The notes below the pieces were generated by a model that worked only from the letters and a program-made list of their open reading frames with translations, ran no database searches and had not been told where the DNA came from. Shown here piece by piece: positions 37,501 to 50,029 of a stretch of DNA of 64,000 bases. The stretch covers positions 54,666,112 through 54,730,111 of the forward strand of contig NC_052613.1 of NCBI RefSeq assembly GCF_016545825.1. Direction: 5' to 3'. Origin of the DNA: Eucalyptus grandis (lineage: Eukaryota > Streptophyta > Magnoliopsida > Myrtales > Myrtaceae). The stretch's first letter is position 1. Each line of letters opens with the position of its first letter. Position numbers and translations under genes: made by a program.

Positions 37501-40098
37501 AGATTTGAAAAGCAAAATATGTTACCTTGTATAGCAGGTCACCAGTAACTTCATAACGCATCTGGGCTCCGACAACAACTGGGATATGAGTATTCGCATG
37601 AAAACCAGCTATGTCGTCAGCCTGCAGGTCAAACAAGATAACTTCTCTGAAGCTTTTACATATTGTACTGAACATGGAACCAAATTGTCAAGAGCATAGA
37701 AAAAGAAATGTCCTCAAAATGACTTATGTAATATAGCAATTCCTTGCAGGCTTGCACCATCTTTACAAATCTGACTTAGAGGACTCATCCAACTTTAAAT
37801 GTTCCTCTCTGAACCTCAAAAATCATTGAAGCACTCGACAAAACAACACATGTTCTCTGAAGACTCGAGCAACATGAGGAGAACACTAAAGAAACAAAAT
37901 TGGGTTTTACCTGCACAGCAAGCAATCCTAGAAAGCAAGGTTTGTCAAAGAGATGAGCCAACAACAAATGCTTGGGATCGTTCTGCAACAAAAAAGAACA
38001 AGCACAAAGTCAGGTTCAGAATCTACAATTCAAGCTAGGTGACGTTCTACAGTACAATGAAAAGGGTTCACTGCGCAAAACCTTTCTGATTTAAAAACAT
38101 GCGGGAACCTCACGATAAATGTTACCATTTGATATCCATTTCCTCTTTAAATGCAGAGAAAGAACACTTCTCTACTCACTCACCTTAGCTATTGCAAAAA
38201 AATAATTTCCTCCCAAAGACTTATTGAAAACTCAGGTAATTTGGCAAGAAAGAGCATGACTTTCTCTGACAACTAAAGGCAACCGATATTGCAAACTCTG
38301 AGAAGGGCATTGGATTGATCTATGACATCTAGTGTATCACCAGAGAAATTGTTTGATGCAGCTATGTCTCGAATCAATCGAGAGACAATAGCCCAGATCA
38401 AGTTCACATGCAGTTTCACAGAATAACTTGTAGTTCATATACCGTTACGGTGAATAACTGGTAAAGGACATCATTCATGCCACCAGTCTCTTCATTGAGT
38501 GACAGCCAGTGTCTTTCTAAAGAGTATGTTCTGATCACATTCTGCACACGATTGTAGAAGTAATCAGCCATCCATGTAACCATTTTCAAAGCTTGCTTGT
38601 TGCCAGCAAGTTTATATTGATCCAGAAGACCTGCCATGATCTGTCCAAATAGATAGCCAAGACGTTACTTCAAGCTTACCAAACTACAATCGAAACAGGG
38701 AGTGCTGCATTCAAACCCTCCAAACACTTGAGAACTGTACCTTGTGAATGGTGTAATATGGAGCCCAGACTGGTTTGATAGCTTCGAAACGATCAAATTG
38801 CTCGGATGGGAAAGCTGAAAGATATCCCGTGCCCATTTTCTCTTGACAGGCCGCAAGAGCAGTCACTAATGCAGACATTTTCTCTCCAATACTATGATTG
38901 TGAGTGCTTGCCCACATTTGTGCCGTCGCACTCAAATAATGCCCTTCAAAACAGGAAGCAAGATGCTCAACAATAGTGACAGAAAGAGAGCAAGGGAAAT
39001 TCAATTTCATCATCATCCTGCTTGGATCCTTGTAATTAATATAGAAGTCCAGTCCAGTAATGCTCGATGACCAGATGGTCCTAAACGGCAAACTTCTCTA
39101 ACCTTGCACTTCATGAATAAACGACACCACATCATGAGAATATCTTATTCCAAGCAAGATCCTCGGCCTAAGTAGGGCTCTCTAGATTATATGAGGGGCA
39201 CAAACCAGAGCAAACACCAAAATTTCAGTGATCCAATAAAACATTCATCTATTATGCTGCCTTCTCCACCTATTCTTACTGAAACAAACCCTCTTCCTTT
39301 TGAGATTAACATGAAAATCATCACAAAAAAAAGAAAAAAAAGAAAAAAAAAGCAGTAATTGTTGCTAAGTTACGACATAGAGATGGCATCCTGCCAAAAC
39401 ATAATTCAGCAAGGAACAGGAACCCTTCATGCTGGAGAGGGAAGAGATCATCCGTTCATGTTGTATGATGTGTTCCAGATCAAGCGCATCACGGGACTAT
39501 GGTGAGACAATGACTAACCAGTTCGAAGACAAATGGGAATGAAAATAAATATCAGAAGAGCTCAAGTAAATAAGGGACCAAACTAACCCACAAAGTGACC
39601 CCGGAGCTCGCAAGCCGGGCGCTCCCAACCACCATATGGCTTTCCTGGTGTTGGCAAACCTGCTGTTTTCCTAAAGCTCCACACCAAACTATCCACATCC
39701 AACAACAGTAAGTATTCTAGGTTTGTCTGCTGTGCCCGCCATTGAACTGAACTCGGATCCAATCTCACATCATGCAATGATACTTCCTTAAGGAACTCCC
39801 CCGGTGGGTTGGACCCAGCAGAGTTCTTCAGTTTCCGGTACATCATGATCCAGTCAAATTCCTCTTCTTCTTTCAATATCTTTCTTGGTGACAAGTTGGA
39901 CCAAGCCGTCTCGTCCGTTGGAGTCAAATGGTAGTGTGAGAACATCTCCTCTCTCCATGACTCGTTGTTTGATGCTAAGAGCTCGTATCTAAGAGTGTGT
40001 GACGAAAGCTCAGTAGGAATGTTGGTACACTCCTTACACAAAGCACCATTAATTAAAGCAAGCAAGATTGACAACCGAAACAAACAAAAAGCCTTCAT
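34548..40098 (-). CDS. GH127 (DUF1680) beta-L-arabinofuranosidase-like enzyme with AbfB-like C-terminus; one-base frameshift
   Basis: Twelve exons: 40098-39588, 38943-38741, 38640-38443, 37982-37911, 37621-37526, 37262-37183, 37050-36975, 36844-36634, 36443-36251, 35842-35737, 35495-35406 and 35293-34548. All introns are GT-AG. All junction phases agree if one base is counted as missing in exon 9, giving about 860 residues. As written, a TGA at 36322-36324 ends the protein after about 522 residues. The N-terminus is a signal peptide (MKAFCLFRLSILLALINGALC). The catalytic module includes GHFVGHYLSATAQMWAST, ENEESCATYNMLK (Glu403, Cys405) and FWCCYGTG (Cys478, Cys479). These correspond to the zinc-binding Glu/Cys and nucleophile Cys known in bacterial GH127. 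The C-terminal half of exon 12 resembles an arabinose-binding AbfB/CBM42 domain. A role in removing L-arabinose from wall glycans is inferred from the family. Confidence 0.9.
36322..36333 (-). other. Frameshift and premature stop in GH127 exon 9
   Basis: On the coding strand, AAAGCAGGGGGACTGTGATC reads K A G G L then stop. The family-typical continuation VIGQHIGPLSSWDPYL lies in the neighbouring frame immediately after. The break coincides with a run of five C (36329-36333). One extra base would restore the phase of the exon 9 end. The rest of the gene is intact, which favours a sequencing error or a very recent mutation. Confidence 0.85.
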
Positions 40099-40169
40099 TC
40101 TTTAAGCACTGCACTGGATTGTAATGTGCAAAGTTAAGCTCTGAAGAACCACACAGAGCAGATAAATCT

Positions 40170-40423
40170 GGTAGTCATATAGCATCGGCAGTGAAAGATA
40201 GGACAGACAAGAACGGAGGTTTTGGCGACAAAAATAGGGTTAAAGCACAATTGGTTATAAAACCCCAAAACTACCCGCGATAGAAAAGGCCAAAATGGTA
40301 GTCATATAGCATTGGCAGTGAGATAAGGACGGATAAGAACGGAGGTTTTGGAAACAAAAATAGGGCTAAAGCACAATTGGTTATAAAAATCCAAACCACC
40401 CAAGATAGAAAAGGCCAAAATGT
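40170..40423 (+). repeat. 127-bp tandem duplication
   Basis: Two adjacent copies start at 40170 and 40297 ('ggtagtcatatagcat...' to '...aaaaggccaaaat'). They differ by scattered substitutions and lie 70-320 bp upstream of the GH127 start codon. Confidence 0.85.
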
Positions 40424-40514
40424 TATCTGGGGTGCAATTTCTGCATGAAAGTCTGGCATTACCCGGATTGGAACAGGATAAACATTGGACAGTCCGAAGT
40501 GGATAGATTTCATC

Positions 40515-40757
40515 GACCAAAATAAGGAAAAAGAGGGAAACTCTGGGTAGAATTGGATAAAGAGGCAATAGAAAGGACGCGCTTTTGTGAGCTGGGCTTG
40601 AGCAAAGCTCAATACACGACAGGAATGAACATCATTGACCAAAATAAGAAAAAGAGAGGGAAACTCTGGGTAGAATTGGATAAGGCAATAGAAAGGACGC
40701 GCTTTTCTGACCTGGACTTGAGCAAAGCTCAATATATGACAGGAATGAACATCATTG
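40515..40757 (+). repeat. About 122-bp tandem duplication
   Basis: Two adjacent copies start at 40515 and 40637 ('gaccaaaataag...' to '...ggaatgaacatcatt'). They have a few substitutions and a 3-5 base indel. Open frames across them arise from the duplication. Confidence 0.85.
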
Positions 40758-40759
40758 GA

Positions 40760-42400
40760 AGCTCTACGTATGTCAGGAGATTCCAAAAAGGAAAGCGAGG
40801 AGAGACTTTAACTGGAGCAATCAAGATGGGCAAAACCCACCTCGCGACATCATCGAAGTTAGTGACTAACTGCTGCAGGCCCTTTCTCTCAACTCGGTTT
40901 GAGTTTGTCTCTATCCCTCCAGGTGATAGCTGCTCTCTTTTCAACAAATCCCCAAATCACCAAACCCTAAATCTGTATACCCATGACAGATTTCAGGCAT
41001 CCTCCCCCCGATTAAGCTTTCCAAATCCAGATCTTCCTTCTTCACGGCGTCCCATGGCAGAATCCTTGCAGGTCCACTGGGTCCCATGGCAGAATGCTCG
41101 CAAATCCTCCTCCTTTCAGGCGATCCATGGTAAAATCATCGCGCCTCATTGTCTTTTCTGCCTATAAGCTTCAAGCGGCTGGAAGATATTGGGTCCCTGG
41201 GTTTTGCGCCTCTGATTGTTTGCTCTAGCTTCTTGAAGAGAATCCCCTCTTTTCTGTTCTCAATAAAACCTCCTTTGAGCACCTATCATCTCTAGACCTC
41301 CCTCACTCCATAACAAACCAGCCATAGCTTCTCAGCTCTATCGGTAAAGGGACAGGGAATGGAAGGCAGAGGGGACCTAAGAAGCGTCCATATTCTCCAA
41401 AAGCCTGTCGTATTTGTCCGGTCCGTTCCGACACATTTCGACACGTAGTCAATAAGTATTCTCTTTCATGTGAGTCCAAAATTTCGATATGCAATTTTAA
41501 TACACACGGAATCTATTTTAAAAATTTTCAATAGTTGAGGGATCTAAATATAAATATATGAAAAAAAATAATGAAAATAACAAAAATAAAGGCAGAAAGA
41601 AGAAAATTCTTACTTTCAAGTTCTCACTTAAAACTCATAATCTTCCCATGAGTGACGATGGAATGCGCTTCCTCTCATTGGCCCCACATACTTAAAGTTA
41701 ACTTTTTTTTTCTTATTTCTGCCTCTCGCAAGCATCATCAAGTTATCTCTTTTGGATTATGTTATTGGCTTGTGAGTTATCGCTCACATTTTCCATGGCG
41801 AATCTAGTGATTTCCTTTTCTTTTGGTCATATTTCAAGAGTTCTTGTCCTGGATTTTCATTTTTTGTGAACCTTGTTTTGCAGAAGAGTTCCAAGCTAGT
41901 CTATATCATGAATTCTGAACTTTGTTTAGGATTATAAAAATCTCACTAATCTCCGATAAGTATAAGAAAACAGGGCATATTCCTTCAAGTTTACTCTTTC
42001 ATGTTTGCAATTTTTGAATTTCTCGTTCAATCTCTGTCCGTTAAAACAATGAATGATATTAACAAATGTTTGATTAATATTTTTAGTATAAATTAATTCT
42101 ATGATCTTTTTATTATTATTATTTTTGTTTTTATATATAAAAATATATATTTAATATATAACGTGTCGGAACGTATCGGAATTCTTTATTTTTTGAGAAA
42201 TGACGTGTCAGCGTGTCGTGTCGTGTCATATCACGTGTCGCGTGTCCGCGTTGGTGTTACATAAGAGATGGCAATCATCTTCGAATGGTAGCACCATGTC
42301 AAAGAATGGGAGACTTGTGGTCCGACGAGGATATCACGGACCTAGGGGATGCCATTCCAAAGGAATAGAAGCAAGAAAGTGAGTTAACGCAAGCTATTTT
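40760..42400. other. Intergenic region, GTGTC-rich at its right end
   Basis: No gene is supported. At 41405-41450 and 42150-42260 the sequence is rich in GTGTC/CGTGTCGG words ('gtgtcgtgtcgtgtc'), a pattern common in plant dispersed repeats. The part between is very AT-rich. This may be one transposon with those words near its ends, but termini could not be defined. Confidence 0.35.
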
Positions 42401-42927
42401 CGAAGCCAAATGTTAATTTCCAGGCTTTTATCAACACTATAAAAAGAGCATGGAAAACGGATTCAATCAAATGTGAGCTAATTGAACAAGGTTATTTGTT
42501 GTTTCTATTCCAATCAAGTGAAGAAAAAATGAGGGTGTTAGAATCGAGACCATAGTCTTTTGTGAGTAACCTATTAGTCCTTAGAGAAGGAGACCCAAAC
42601 ATACCTGAACATTGTTACGAGTTCATGCATTATGCATTTTGGGTGCATTTTATAGGCCTTCCTCGTGCTAGAGTCACTGAAGATGCCATACGCTTGTTAG
42701 TTTCTTGTTTGGGGCAAGTTGAGGAGGTTAAAATCGAGGCTAGAAACAACAATTCACACAAAAATGGAAAGGCTAGAATGCTGTTGAATAATTGTGGGGA
42801 AAAGAAATGGTGGATGGATTTCAAGTATGAAAGGCTCCCTCACTTTTGCTATTCTTGTGGTCGCATTGGGCATTATGCAAACTTTTGCATTGAAATACCC
42901 TATGAAGAAACTGGATTTGCTCAGGAT
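42400..42927 (+). pseudogene. LINE ORF1-like fragment (DUF4283 plus CCHC zinc knuckle)
   Basis: One frame runs from about 42400 and carries a stop (TAG at 42553-42555, in a context where Trp is usual: ESRP*SFV). It continues through LLVLREGDP, FWVHFIGLPRA and a CX2CX4HX4C knuckle, CYSCGRIGHYANFC. This is the ORF1-type nucleic-acid-binding module typical of plant LINEs. The region continues degenerately to 43250, where the LTR element is inserted. Its partner ORF2 lies beyond that element. Confidence 0.8.
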
Positions 42928-43250
42928 TAACCAGGTCGGTATGGCTTGTGGCTAAAGACAAAAGTCTGAGAAGTTAGCACCTATTGAAAGACATTTTATG
43001 GCAAACTAGAAATCTCTGCTATAAATGAAAAGGTTGTAATGGAAACTTCCAAAGTGGTGACCGAAATACCCCTGAGATCAGAAGTAGATGAACCAAATGA
43101 ATTGGTAATTGTTCCTGTCTAACATAATGCATAGAAGGTTATGGAAGAGTCAGGAAAGTCAGAGCAAACTAATATAATCAGTGGGCAAAAAACAAAACAA
43201 AACACATTGCTACTCCCTTCTCTAGTAGGTAATGAGATACTTTCACTAAT

Positions 43251-45935
43251 TGTTGAAACCTAAATCTTTTGCATAAGAAAATGGGTCAGTTTTTACTCCC
43301 AAATATAATACTAAAAATAAATTGCACGACATATAGTTTAGAAACATTTTATTTTTGTTCTATTTTTATTTTATTCATTTTTTTTTTTTTTTTGCATTGG
43401 ATCGATGGCGAGCATATTGAAGTAGGATTTTTCACATATTCAGGTAATATACATTGAGGGGTATATTCTTGGGTAGAAAGGAAATTTTTGGATGGAATAT
43501 TCAAAAAATACAAAAGAGAATATCGCGCGGGGTGCAACGATATGTTCTGGGGTATTATGCATAAGCGAAATTGGAAACAAAATATGCCACAAAGATTTAA
43601 ATTTTTCCCTTATAAAAGGTGTGGTGCATGTATGGAGATTGAGGACGAAAAAAAATTGAAAGAATTGAGAGAAAATTCATGTAAAAGAGTCTTCGTCCGT
43701 CTTGGTCCAAAGAGAAAATCACTTTCTCAAAAAAAAAAAAAAAACCCTAGCGGGTATTGTTCATCTTCTTCGTGGAGGCAGCCTTGCCCACATCAATGCC
43801 GTGCTTGCATCGGCCACTGCGCCAGCAGCCCTTGATTGCGCTAGCACCACCCATTCTAGCAACCCATGAGCCCTCTTTGCTCCATCGCCGCTCTGTCGGT
43901 CTCACTCGCTGCTCGTCGAGCTTGCACGCCTCCATCGCCCGCAACTTCTAGATCTAGCGCCTCTGCCTGCGCCTTCGCTTTGCCTGTAGCCACGTCGACC
44001 AGCGATGACTTGACGCTTTTATCGCCTTGCTGCATCGATCCTTGCCGTCACGATCCTCCTCTGCCCTATGCCCAGTAGATTTGCTCCGATGCCCAGCAGA
44101 TCTGCCTCTGCCTACAAAGCCACCGTTGCTGCCGAGTCGCTCCACCAGCCTGACGCCCCGACACCCTCGCTTGCTTGTTGTGCCCTACTGTCGCCACCCG
44201 CGAGCTCCACTTGGCGCTACTTGCCACCGCGCCAGAATCCCCCTCACCTGCGACTACATTAGTGCCTGACGTTCGCTCCGCCTCTGCTCTGACGCCGTTG
44301 CTTCCCCCCGACACCCCTCACCAGTGCCCTGCCTCGCCGGCATCTACCCTCGCTGCTTGCGTTGGACATGCTACTCACCGTTGATCCCTTCTTGGGAGCT
44401 CCTCGTTGCCGATTCCCCCTGCCAGAGCTTCGAACCAGCGGCCAAGATTTCCTTTTTAGGCAAGTTTATCTTTTTATTTTTTTTTTTTTTTTCTTGTTTT
44501 CTTATTTGAAATACTTCCCTATGCCTAATTGGAAATTCTAACATACCATCGATTTGCAACCACGCTTGGATTTTTTATTCCATCTATAAGGCTTTAGATG
44601 AAATAATTAATTAAGAGGGAATAAAATTGATATTTTGATCTTTAAGGCTTAAGATCAATTTATCGATTTTATTAACGAGATATTATCCCTTGATCTAAAT
44701 AATGTATGCTATTTTTGATTATTTTGAATGGTCTGTCTTGTATTGATTGCTTTATTTATTTTGAAATATGTTTGAGTTAGAATATTGCATGCTTTAAGGT
44801 TATTTGCATATTTAGACTAAGCATTTTATTTATCATGAATTTTTGAAATATTAAAAAACATAAATTTAGGATGTTAGATTTTTGTTTCATTAGCTTAAAT
44901 TGCATGTTTAATTATTTGATTTTTAATTTCGAAATTAATAAAAAAAATAACAAAAATCATCATGCATATGTCATGTAAAATGAAGGCATCATTTGTACGT
45001 CATTGCATATTTCATTTTAAGTTTAGATTGATATTTTAGATAGATTGCATCTTAGGTTAGAAATTGCTAAATTAAGATAATATCTTAGTTTAAATTAGGA
45101 TTTGACTTAACCTAATTCCTAATACAAATTGAATAGAATCTTAATTTAGTTAGATAATTTTCAAATTTTTCAAATTTCGAATTTCATAAAAAAAATACAA
45201 AAAATGTCTTAGGATAAATTAGTTTCAATTCCTAAGATAGATTGCATCTTTTTAAAAAAAATAAAAAATGTCATTGCATGTCATATAGAATTAGATTCAT
45301 GAAATGCATGTCATTTAATGATTGTTGCTAGGTCCATTTAATTAGAAATTGCCTATTATTGGAATTAGGTCATTTAGTTATATTGCATTGCATAAAGCAT
45401 GATTCTCATTAATTAAATGAAAATAAAAAGAAATTGCGTGTTAATTAGAAATCATATATAGGGTTGATGATGTGAATTTTGATCTAACAACGTAGATGCT
45501 TTCGTTGCTACGAGGTAAGTCTCGTAATTTATTCATTACTTTTTTGGGTGTTAAATTGGTGGTTTGCGCACCCGTATGATCACTTCACATGTTAAGGAAA
45601 TAGATTTAAAATTAATCCAAACTGCTTACAAAAACATTTTTTTGAAAAGAAATGGTACCGAAAGGGAATTAGGGAAGTTTAGTGTAACCAAGTCCCCGTA
45701 CCGAAAGTCTCTGGTTTATAAGAGTAAAATAATCTTCCCATTATTTTATTTAGGTGTTTAATCGATCTACCATAAACTGATTAGTGATGACTTCTAGATA
45801 AAATTCATTTGCATGTTAAAAAATTTGAAACTAAGTCGCGAATTGGTATGGGCTTGGGAGAGCCTGAGCTAAGTCTAGGCTTAGTAATCCATTAGCCAAA
45901 CTCTAGGTGGTACATTCAAAAATTTGGTCACGACA
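43251..45935 (+). repeat. Left (5') LTR, 2685 bp
   Basis: It starts 'tgttgaaacc' and ends 'ggtcacgaca'. A TATAAAA box lies at 43611-43617. A GC-rich segment at about 43780-44460 interrupts otherwise AT-rich sequence. It matches the right LTR along its length, with scattered substitutions and short indels. The small frames in the GC-rich part are not kept between the two LTRs. Confidence 0.93.
43611..43617 (+). promoter_or_regulatory. TATA box of the left LTR
   Basis: TATAAAA follows 'atttttccct' and is conserved in the right LTR at 61128-61134. It fits a U3 promoter with transcription starting about 30 bases downstream. Confidence 0.6.
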
Positions 45936-45957
45936 GCTTGCGACTTTACTAGGGACT
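45936..45957 (+). other. Degenerate primer-binding site region
   Basis: Immediately after the LTR comes 'gcttgcgactttactaggga'. It looks like a decayed form of the 'tggcgactccactggggac' segment found at this position in Tat/Ogre elements, which are primed by a tRNA. The specific tRNA is not established here. Confidence 0.5.
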
Positions 45958-46377
45958 TGAGTTAAAACTCATAGTGGATTTAGGCCAATTTTTCTTTTCT
46001 TTTGAAAAATGTTTTTGTTTGGTAGCGAGGATTCTAAGTACGTCCCTAACATTTAAGGTGTTAAATGTTCTTGCAGATTGGGAGGTATAAGGGGAGTAGT
46101 GATTGTTAACTCTTGTCTTGCAGGTTGGAGTTGGGAATGTATGGTTTATTTTCATGTTGAAGTGTTACTTGATATAAACTGTTTGCATGCTTTGTATTTA
46201 CACTACACTCTTGCATACACAACTTGTCGCCGGACCTAGGTCGCACTAGGACACTTAGGATGGTATTAAGTTGGATACAACTTCGACCGCGAGGCCGCGT
46301 AATAGAGGTTGCCTAACTCAATCCTAAAAGCTTTTCTTGGTGTCAAGAATGCTTACCTCTGCCCATGTGGCCGTGCC

Positions 46378-46584
46378 GCATTGGGGTATCATCCTTGACT
46401 AAGCCGGAGTTAGGAGGACTTGACTTAGTATGCGAGGTTGCAATTAAGTTATCCCACCCTTTTAACTCCACCTTGCTCATTGCATTGGGGTATCATCATT
46501 GACTAAGCCGGAGTTAGGAGGACTTGATTTAGTATGCGAGGCTATAACTAAGTCATCCCACCCTTTTAACTCCACCTTGCTTAG
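46378..46584 (+). repeat. 104-bp tandem duplication in the retrotransposon leader
   Basis: Two adjacent copies start at 46378 and 46482 ('gcattggggtatcatc...' to '...aactccaccttgct'). They are nearly identical. The surrounding leader (45958-46880) is non-coding. Confidence 0.9.
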
Positions 46585-46879
46585 CCTTCCTAGTTAGAAA
46601 TCGAACCCCACATTTTATGTGCTTGTCTATGTGGTTGCCTTAATCGTCTAGTAAAGTAAGCTCTCTACCTTTTACTTTTGCAATTTCTTACTTTATTATA
46701 TCTTTGGTTGGTCCATGACATTAGGCCGGTCGAGTCTTGGTCTATAAACAATGGGAAGATCTGACATTCAATTCGTGCTTGCACCGAAGGCTGAACTCAA
46801 ATCATAGTGGGACCGTCTAGGCCACGATGGTCAAAGCTATGTGGAAAGCAGACTTGGTTGCCTTATTCCTCTCCTTGAC

Positions 46880-48071
46880 ATCAATGTCCAAAACGGCGTC
46901 ATGCAAGCACTCGCTCATTTCTAGTGTCTCCAAACATCCATGTTCATATTTGTTAAGCATGAGTTGACTCCGACTTAGGAAGAATACAACATTGCCATAG
47001 GAAAACCTTTGGAATTGGAATTAATAAACTCACCCCTTGGATTAGAACCTGAATCGATTTTGTCTGACTTTCTTAGGATGTATAAGAATTAGATTAAAAG
47101 AGTATTGAAGAATAATTATCATGCATGTCCTTTCTCATTCCTAGATCAAAGTTTTGCTGATGCAAACACTCTTTCAAAAAGTAAGATCTTCCTTCTAGCC
47201 TTCTCGGATTTATTATTTTTCCTCTTCGTAAAGGCGCCATTAATCCTTCGTCGCATGAGTGGTCAAATAAGTGTGTGCTAAAATTATGTTTGTCAACACC
47301 ATCTTAGCTGAAACATTCTTGTCACTCACCCAATTTAAGGAAGATCAAGATAAAATCTTTCGTACACCAATCGAGCTCTTACAAATCTATTTCTTTTCTC
47401 ATATGAGTAGGAGCGATATTCGCATGAATATTATTAATGTCACTGATTCCCATCATCCCATTGAGGTATTCACAAATCATCATGATCGAATTCCAAATCT
47501 TTCTTACTCAAAATGGGTCAAATTGTTGAAAAATCCAAATACCAAGATTTTCCTATGGCATGCTAAATGGTTCCAAGTCTCCAAGGAACATCTCTCTCAT
47601 GGTGATAATGAGCCAATCCCGCTATTGGGGATCATTGGAGCCACTTCCTAATACCCACTCCGAGTAGCCTGTCAATATCGAGTTGTGCGGGATCTATTGC
47701 CCTCTCTCAAGCTAGGCTTGTTCCAAGTCCGATTCGCTGCCAAGGATGGTGATCACAAAAAGGAGCTTCGCTGTATCGAACAAGCTTGGCTCACATGTCA
47801 CGAACAAAATTTGAGTTTGCTTGAAGATGGGCTTGAAAGGAAGGAAAAGACTTACTATGCCACGGCTCGATACATCCGTCAGCACAAGATTCCGATTGAG
47901 TATCTCCTAAAGGTGCTAGATGTGACTGAAAAGCCCACTTGGTAAGCAGAGCTTAATTGTCACAAGAAGAAGATTGAAGAACTTGAGAAGCAAGCCAAGA
48001 AGGACGCCAAGGAGAAGAGGCAACTACGTCGAGCGTTGGCTTCCTATTTGTTTATAGATCAGGCCAAATAA
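46880..48071 (+). pseudogene. Pre-gag ORF of the Tat-like element (DUF7745-like)
   Basis: From about 46930, fragments such as TPTLEEYNIAIGKPLELE are readable. A frame from 47271 to 48071 has two stops (47649-47651 and 47943-47945) and otherwise reads through, with WVKLLKNPNTKIFLWHAKW, PLLGIIGATS and IPIEYLLKVLDVTEKPTW. This resembles the extra N-terminal protein that Tat/Ogre elements carry ahead of gag (plant-mobile-domain/DUF7745 type). The last part is Lys/Glu-rich and may be a coiled coil. The role of this protein is unknown. Confidence 0.65.
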
Positions 48072-48409
48072 AGTGGCTTGAATCAATGTGGTTTTTACTT
48101 TAGCTTAATGTTTAGGAAGTTGAGTCATTTACTTGATTAGTTTATTTGTTTAAGGCCTTTCAAGCTTTTTACATTGTTGATGTCAAACAATTCCATTAAT
48201 GAATAAAAGCGATTAGACTTTCATCATGGACCAGCATGTTTTATATGAAGTACTTATGTGTATTCATTTCTTCAAATTAGGTGATAACATATTCGCCACG
48301 TTCGCCCATCATCCTCGATCAAGAGCTAAAATGGCTGACCAAATCGGTGCGTGATTGTATCTCCACTATGGAAGAATGACTCTAACAGCTAGTCACCTCT
48401 ATTTAGCTA

Positions 48410-49990
48410 TTGACAACTCAAATCTAATCCCTTCGAGCGAATTCGGCTCTTGCACCTACTCTCCCTGAGATAGTTGTCCCGAGGCAGGCAAATGAGGCAT
48501 AAATGGGTGATGACGACATGCTTGAGCTGGAAGAAGACCCATTGCCAATCAATATGCGAAAGGCTAAGCTTGACAACGTCCCTAAGGCGGAGCAGGATGA
48601 ACACTTCGCAAAGCTTGAAGAGAAAGTGAAGCAACTGCAAGAGTCACAAAGTTCACTCCCGTTTCTCAAGCAGATGTACCACGTATGCATGGCCCAATAT
48701 GTCAAGAACGAGCCCCTCATGATCCAATCATTCCATGCAAGTTTGACTGGGCCTGCCTTGAACTGGTATGTCATGAAGAATGTGAACCTTCTCGACACCT
48801 AGAATGAAGTGGCCGATGCGTTTCTCAAGCAATACAAGTTCAACATGAACATTGCACCTTCCCAAGAGGATCTTGAGAGGATGGAGAAGAAGAGGAGCGA
48901 ATCGTTCAAGGAGTATGCTGTGAGATGGTGAAATCTGGCAACTCAAACCACTCTTGAACCTATTGACAAGGAATTGATGAAGTTGTTTGTCAAGACTCTC
49001 CCGTTTGAATTCTGTAACCGAATGGTCAGCACGTATGTCGAGAGCTTCAATCAGCTTATTCCTGTGGGAGAACAAATCGAGATGGGGATAAGGGAATGAT
49101 GGTTTACTGAACCATCGAGTAAAAGATTCTTTGCCAAGAATGAGAAAGAAGCTACCGTAAATGTGAATGTGGCTTATAGCCAGGAAAGTGTCAATCATGC
49201 CTTGGCTATCCAGATGAATCCAAAGCAACAACAAACTGCCGGCCATCAATCATTTGCCCAAGCAAGAAGGCAGTTCTCTCCTCTCCTTGGATCTCCATCC
49301 CAAGTGTTGGCAATCCTAAGGAAGAAATGTTTGCTTACTAGCGAACCGAAGCGCCCTAATTGCGAAAGCATTTGTGGTTACGACTTGATGAAAAAGTGTG
49401 ACTACCATAGCGGTGAATTGGGGCATTCAACTGATGAATGTTTCACCCTCAAGCACTGGATCCAAAACCTCTTGGACACGAAGGCCTTTTCGTTTCAAAC
49501 TACTCGGCCAAATGTTCAGAAAAATCCGCTATCGGAGCATGAGGGCACGGTTAATGCTTTCTTGGAACTTGAAGTTGGTTGAACCAAGAACTTGAAGGTG
49601 CATGTGGCAGATGCTTACAACGGCCTAGTGAGAGCTGTGTATTATCCAAATCATGAGAATATTCCCCTATCATTGATGAGGGAAAGAGTTGCTAGAATGG
49701 TGAATGACGGCATCATCGTGTATGCTGACCATAAATGCATAGTTTCCATTATTTCCCATATCATTATCAATTGGGAGGAGGAGCAGGTTGCACTCAATAC
49801 TAATAAGGAAGAAGTTGATTCTTCACTCATGGACATGCTCCAGCTAGAAGATGCATTCGATGAGGAGATAGTGATTGAAATGCTTCAGCCGTATGAGTAT
49901 GTCAATAATAAGGCAGTGCCTTGCTCCTATGATGAAGATGTTGACTTCGTTACAAGGTTTGGTTGGACTTATGCTCAAGCTAACATTTAA
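48410..49990 (+). pseudogene. Gag region (broken)
   Basis: One frame from 48503 onward is interrupted by stops at about 48800, 48929, 49097 and 49580. It contains a retrotransposon gag core (FHASLTGPALNWYVMK, ADAFLKQYKFNMNIAPSQ, SFKEYAVRW) and a zinc-knuckle-like segment, CDYHSGELGHSTDEC. The frame is the same one that runs into the protease, so gag and protease were a single polyprotein. Confidence 0.85.
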
Positions 49991-50029
49991 CCTGCAAAGC
50001 CTGTTACTAATGAAGAGGCTAAGAAATTT

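Noticed and set aside
40947..41170. Small frame with QAIHGKIIAPH resembling a PPR protein start
   Set aside because: It is only a few residues long, with no PPR repeats before or after, and stops follow.
43747..44384. Several 60-80 codon frames in the LTR
   Set aside because: They are not preserved between the two LTRs and are caused by the GC-rich composition.
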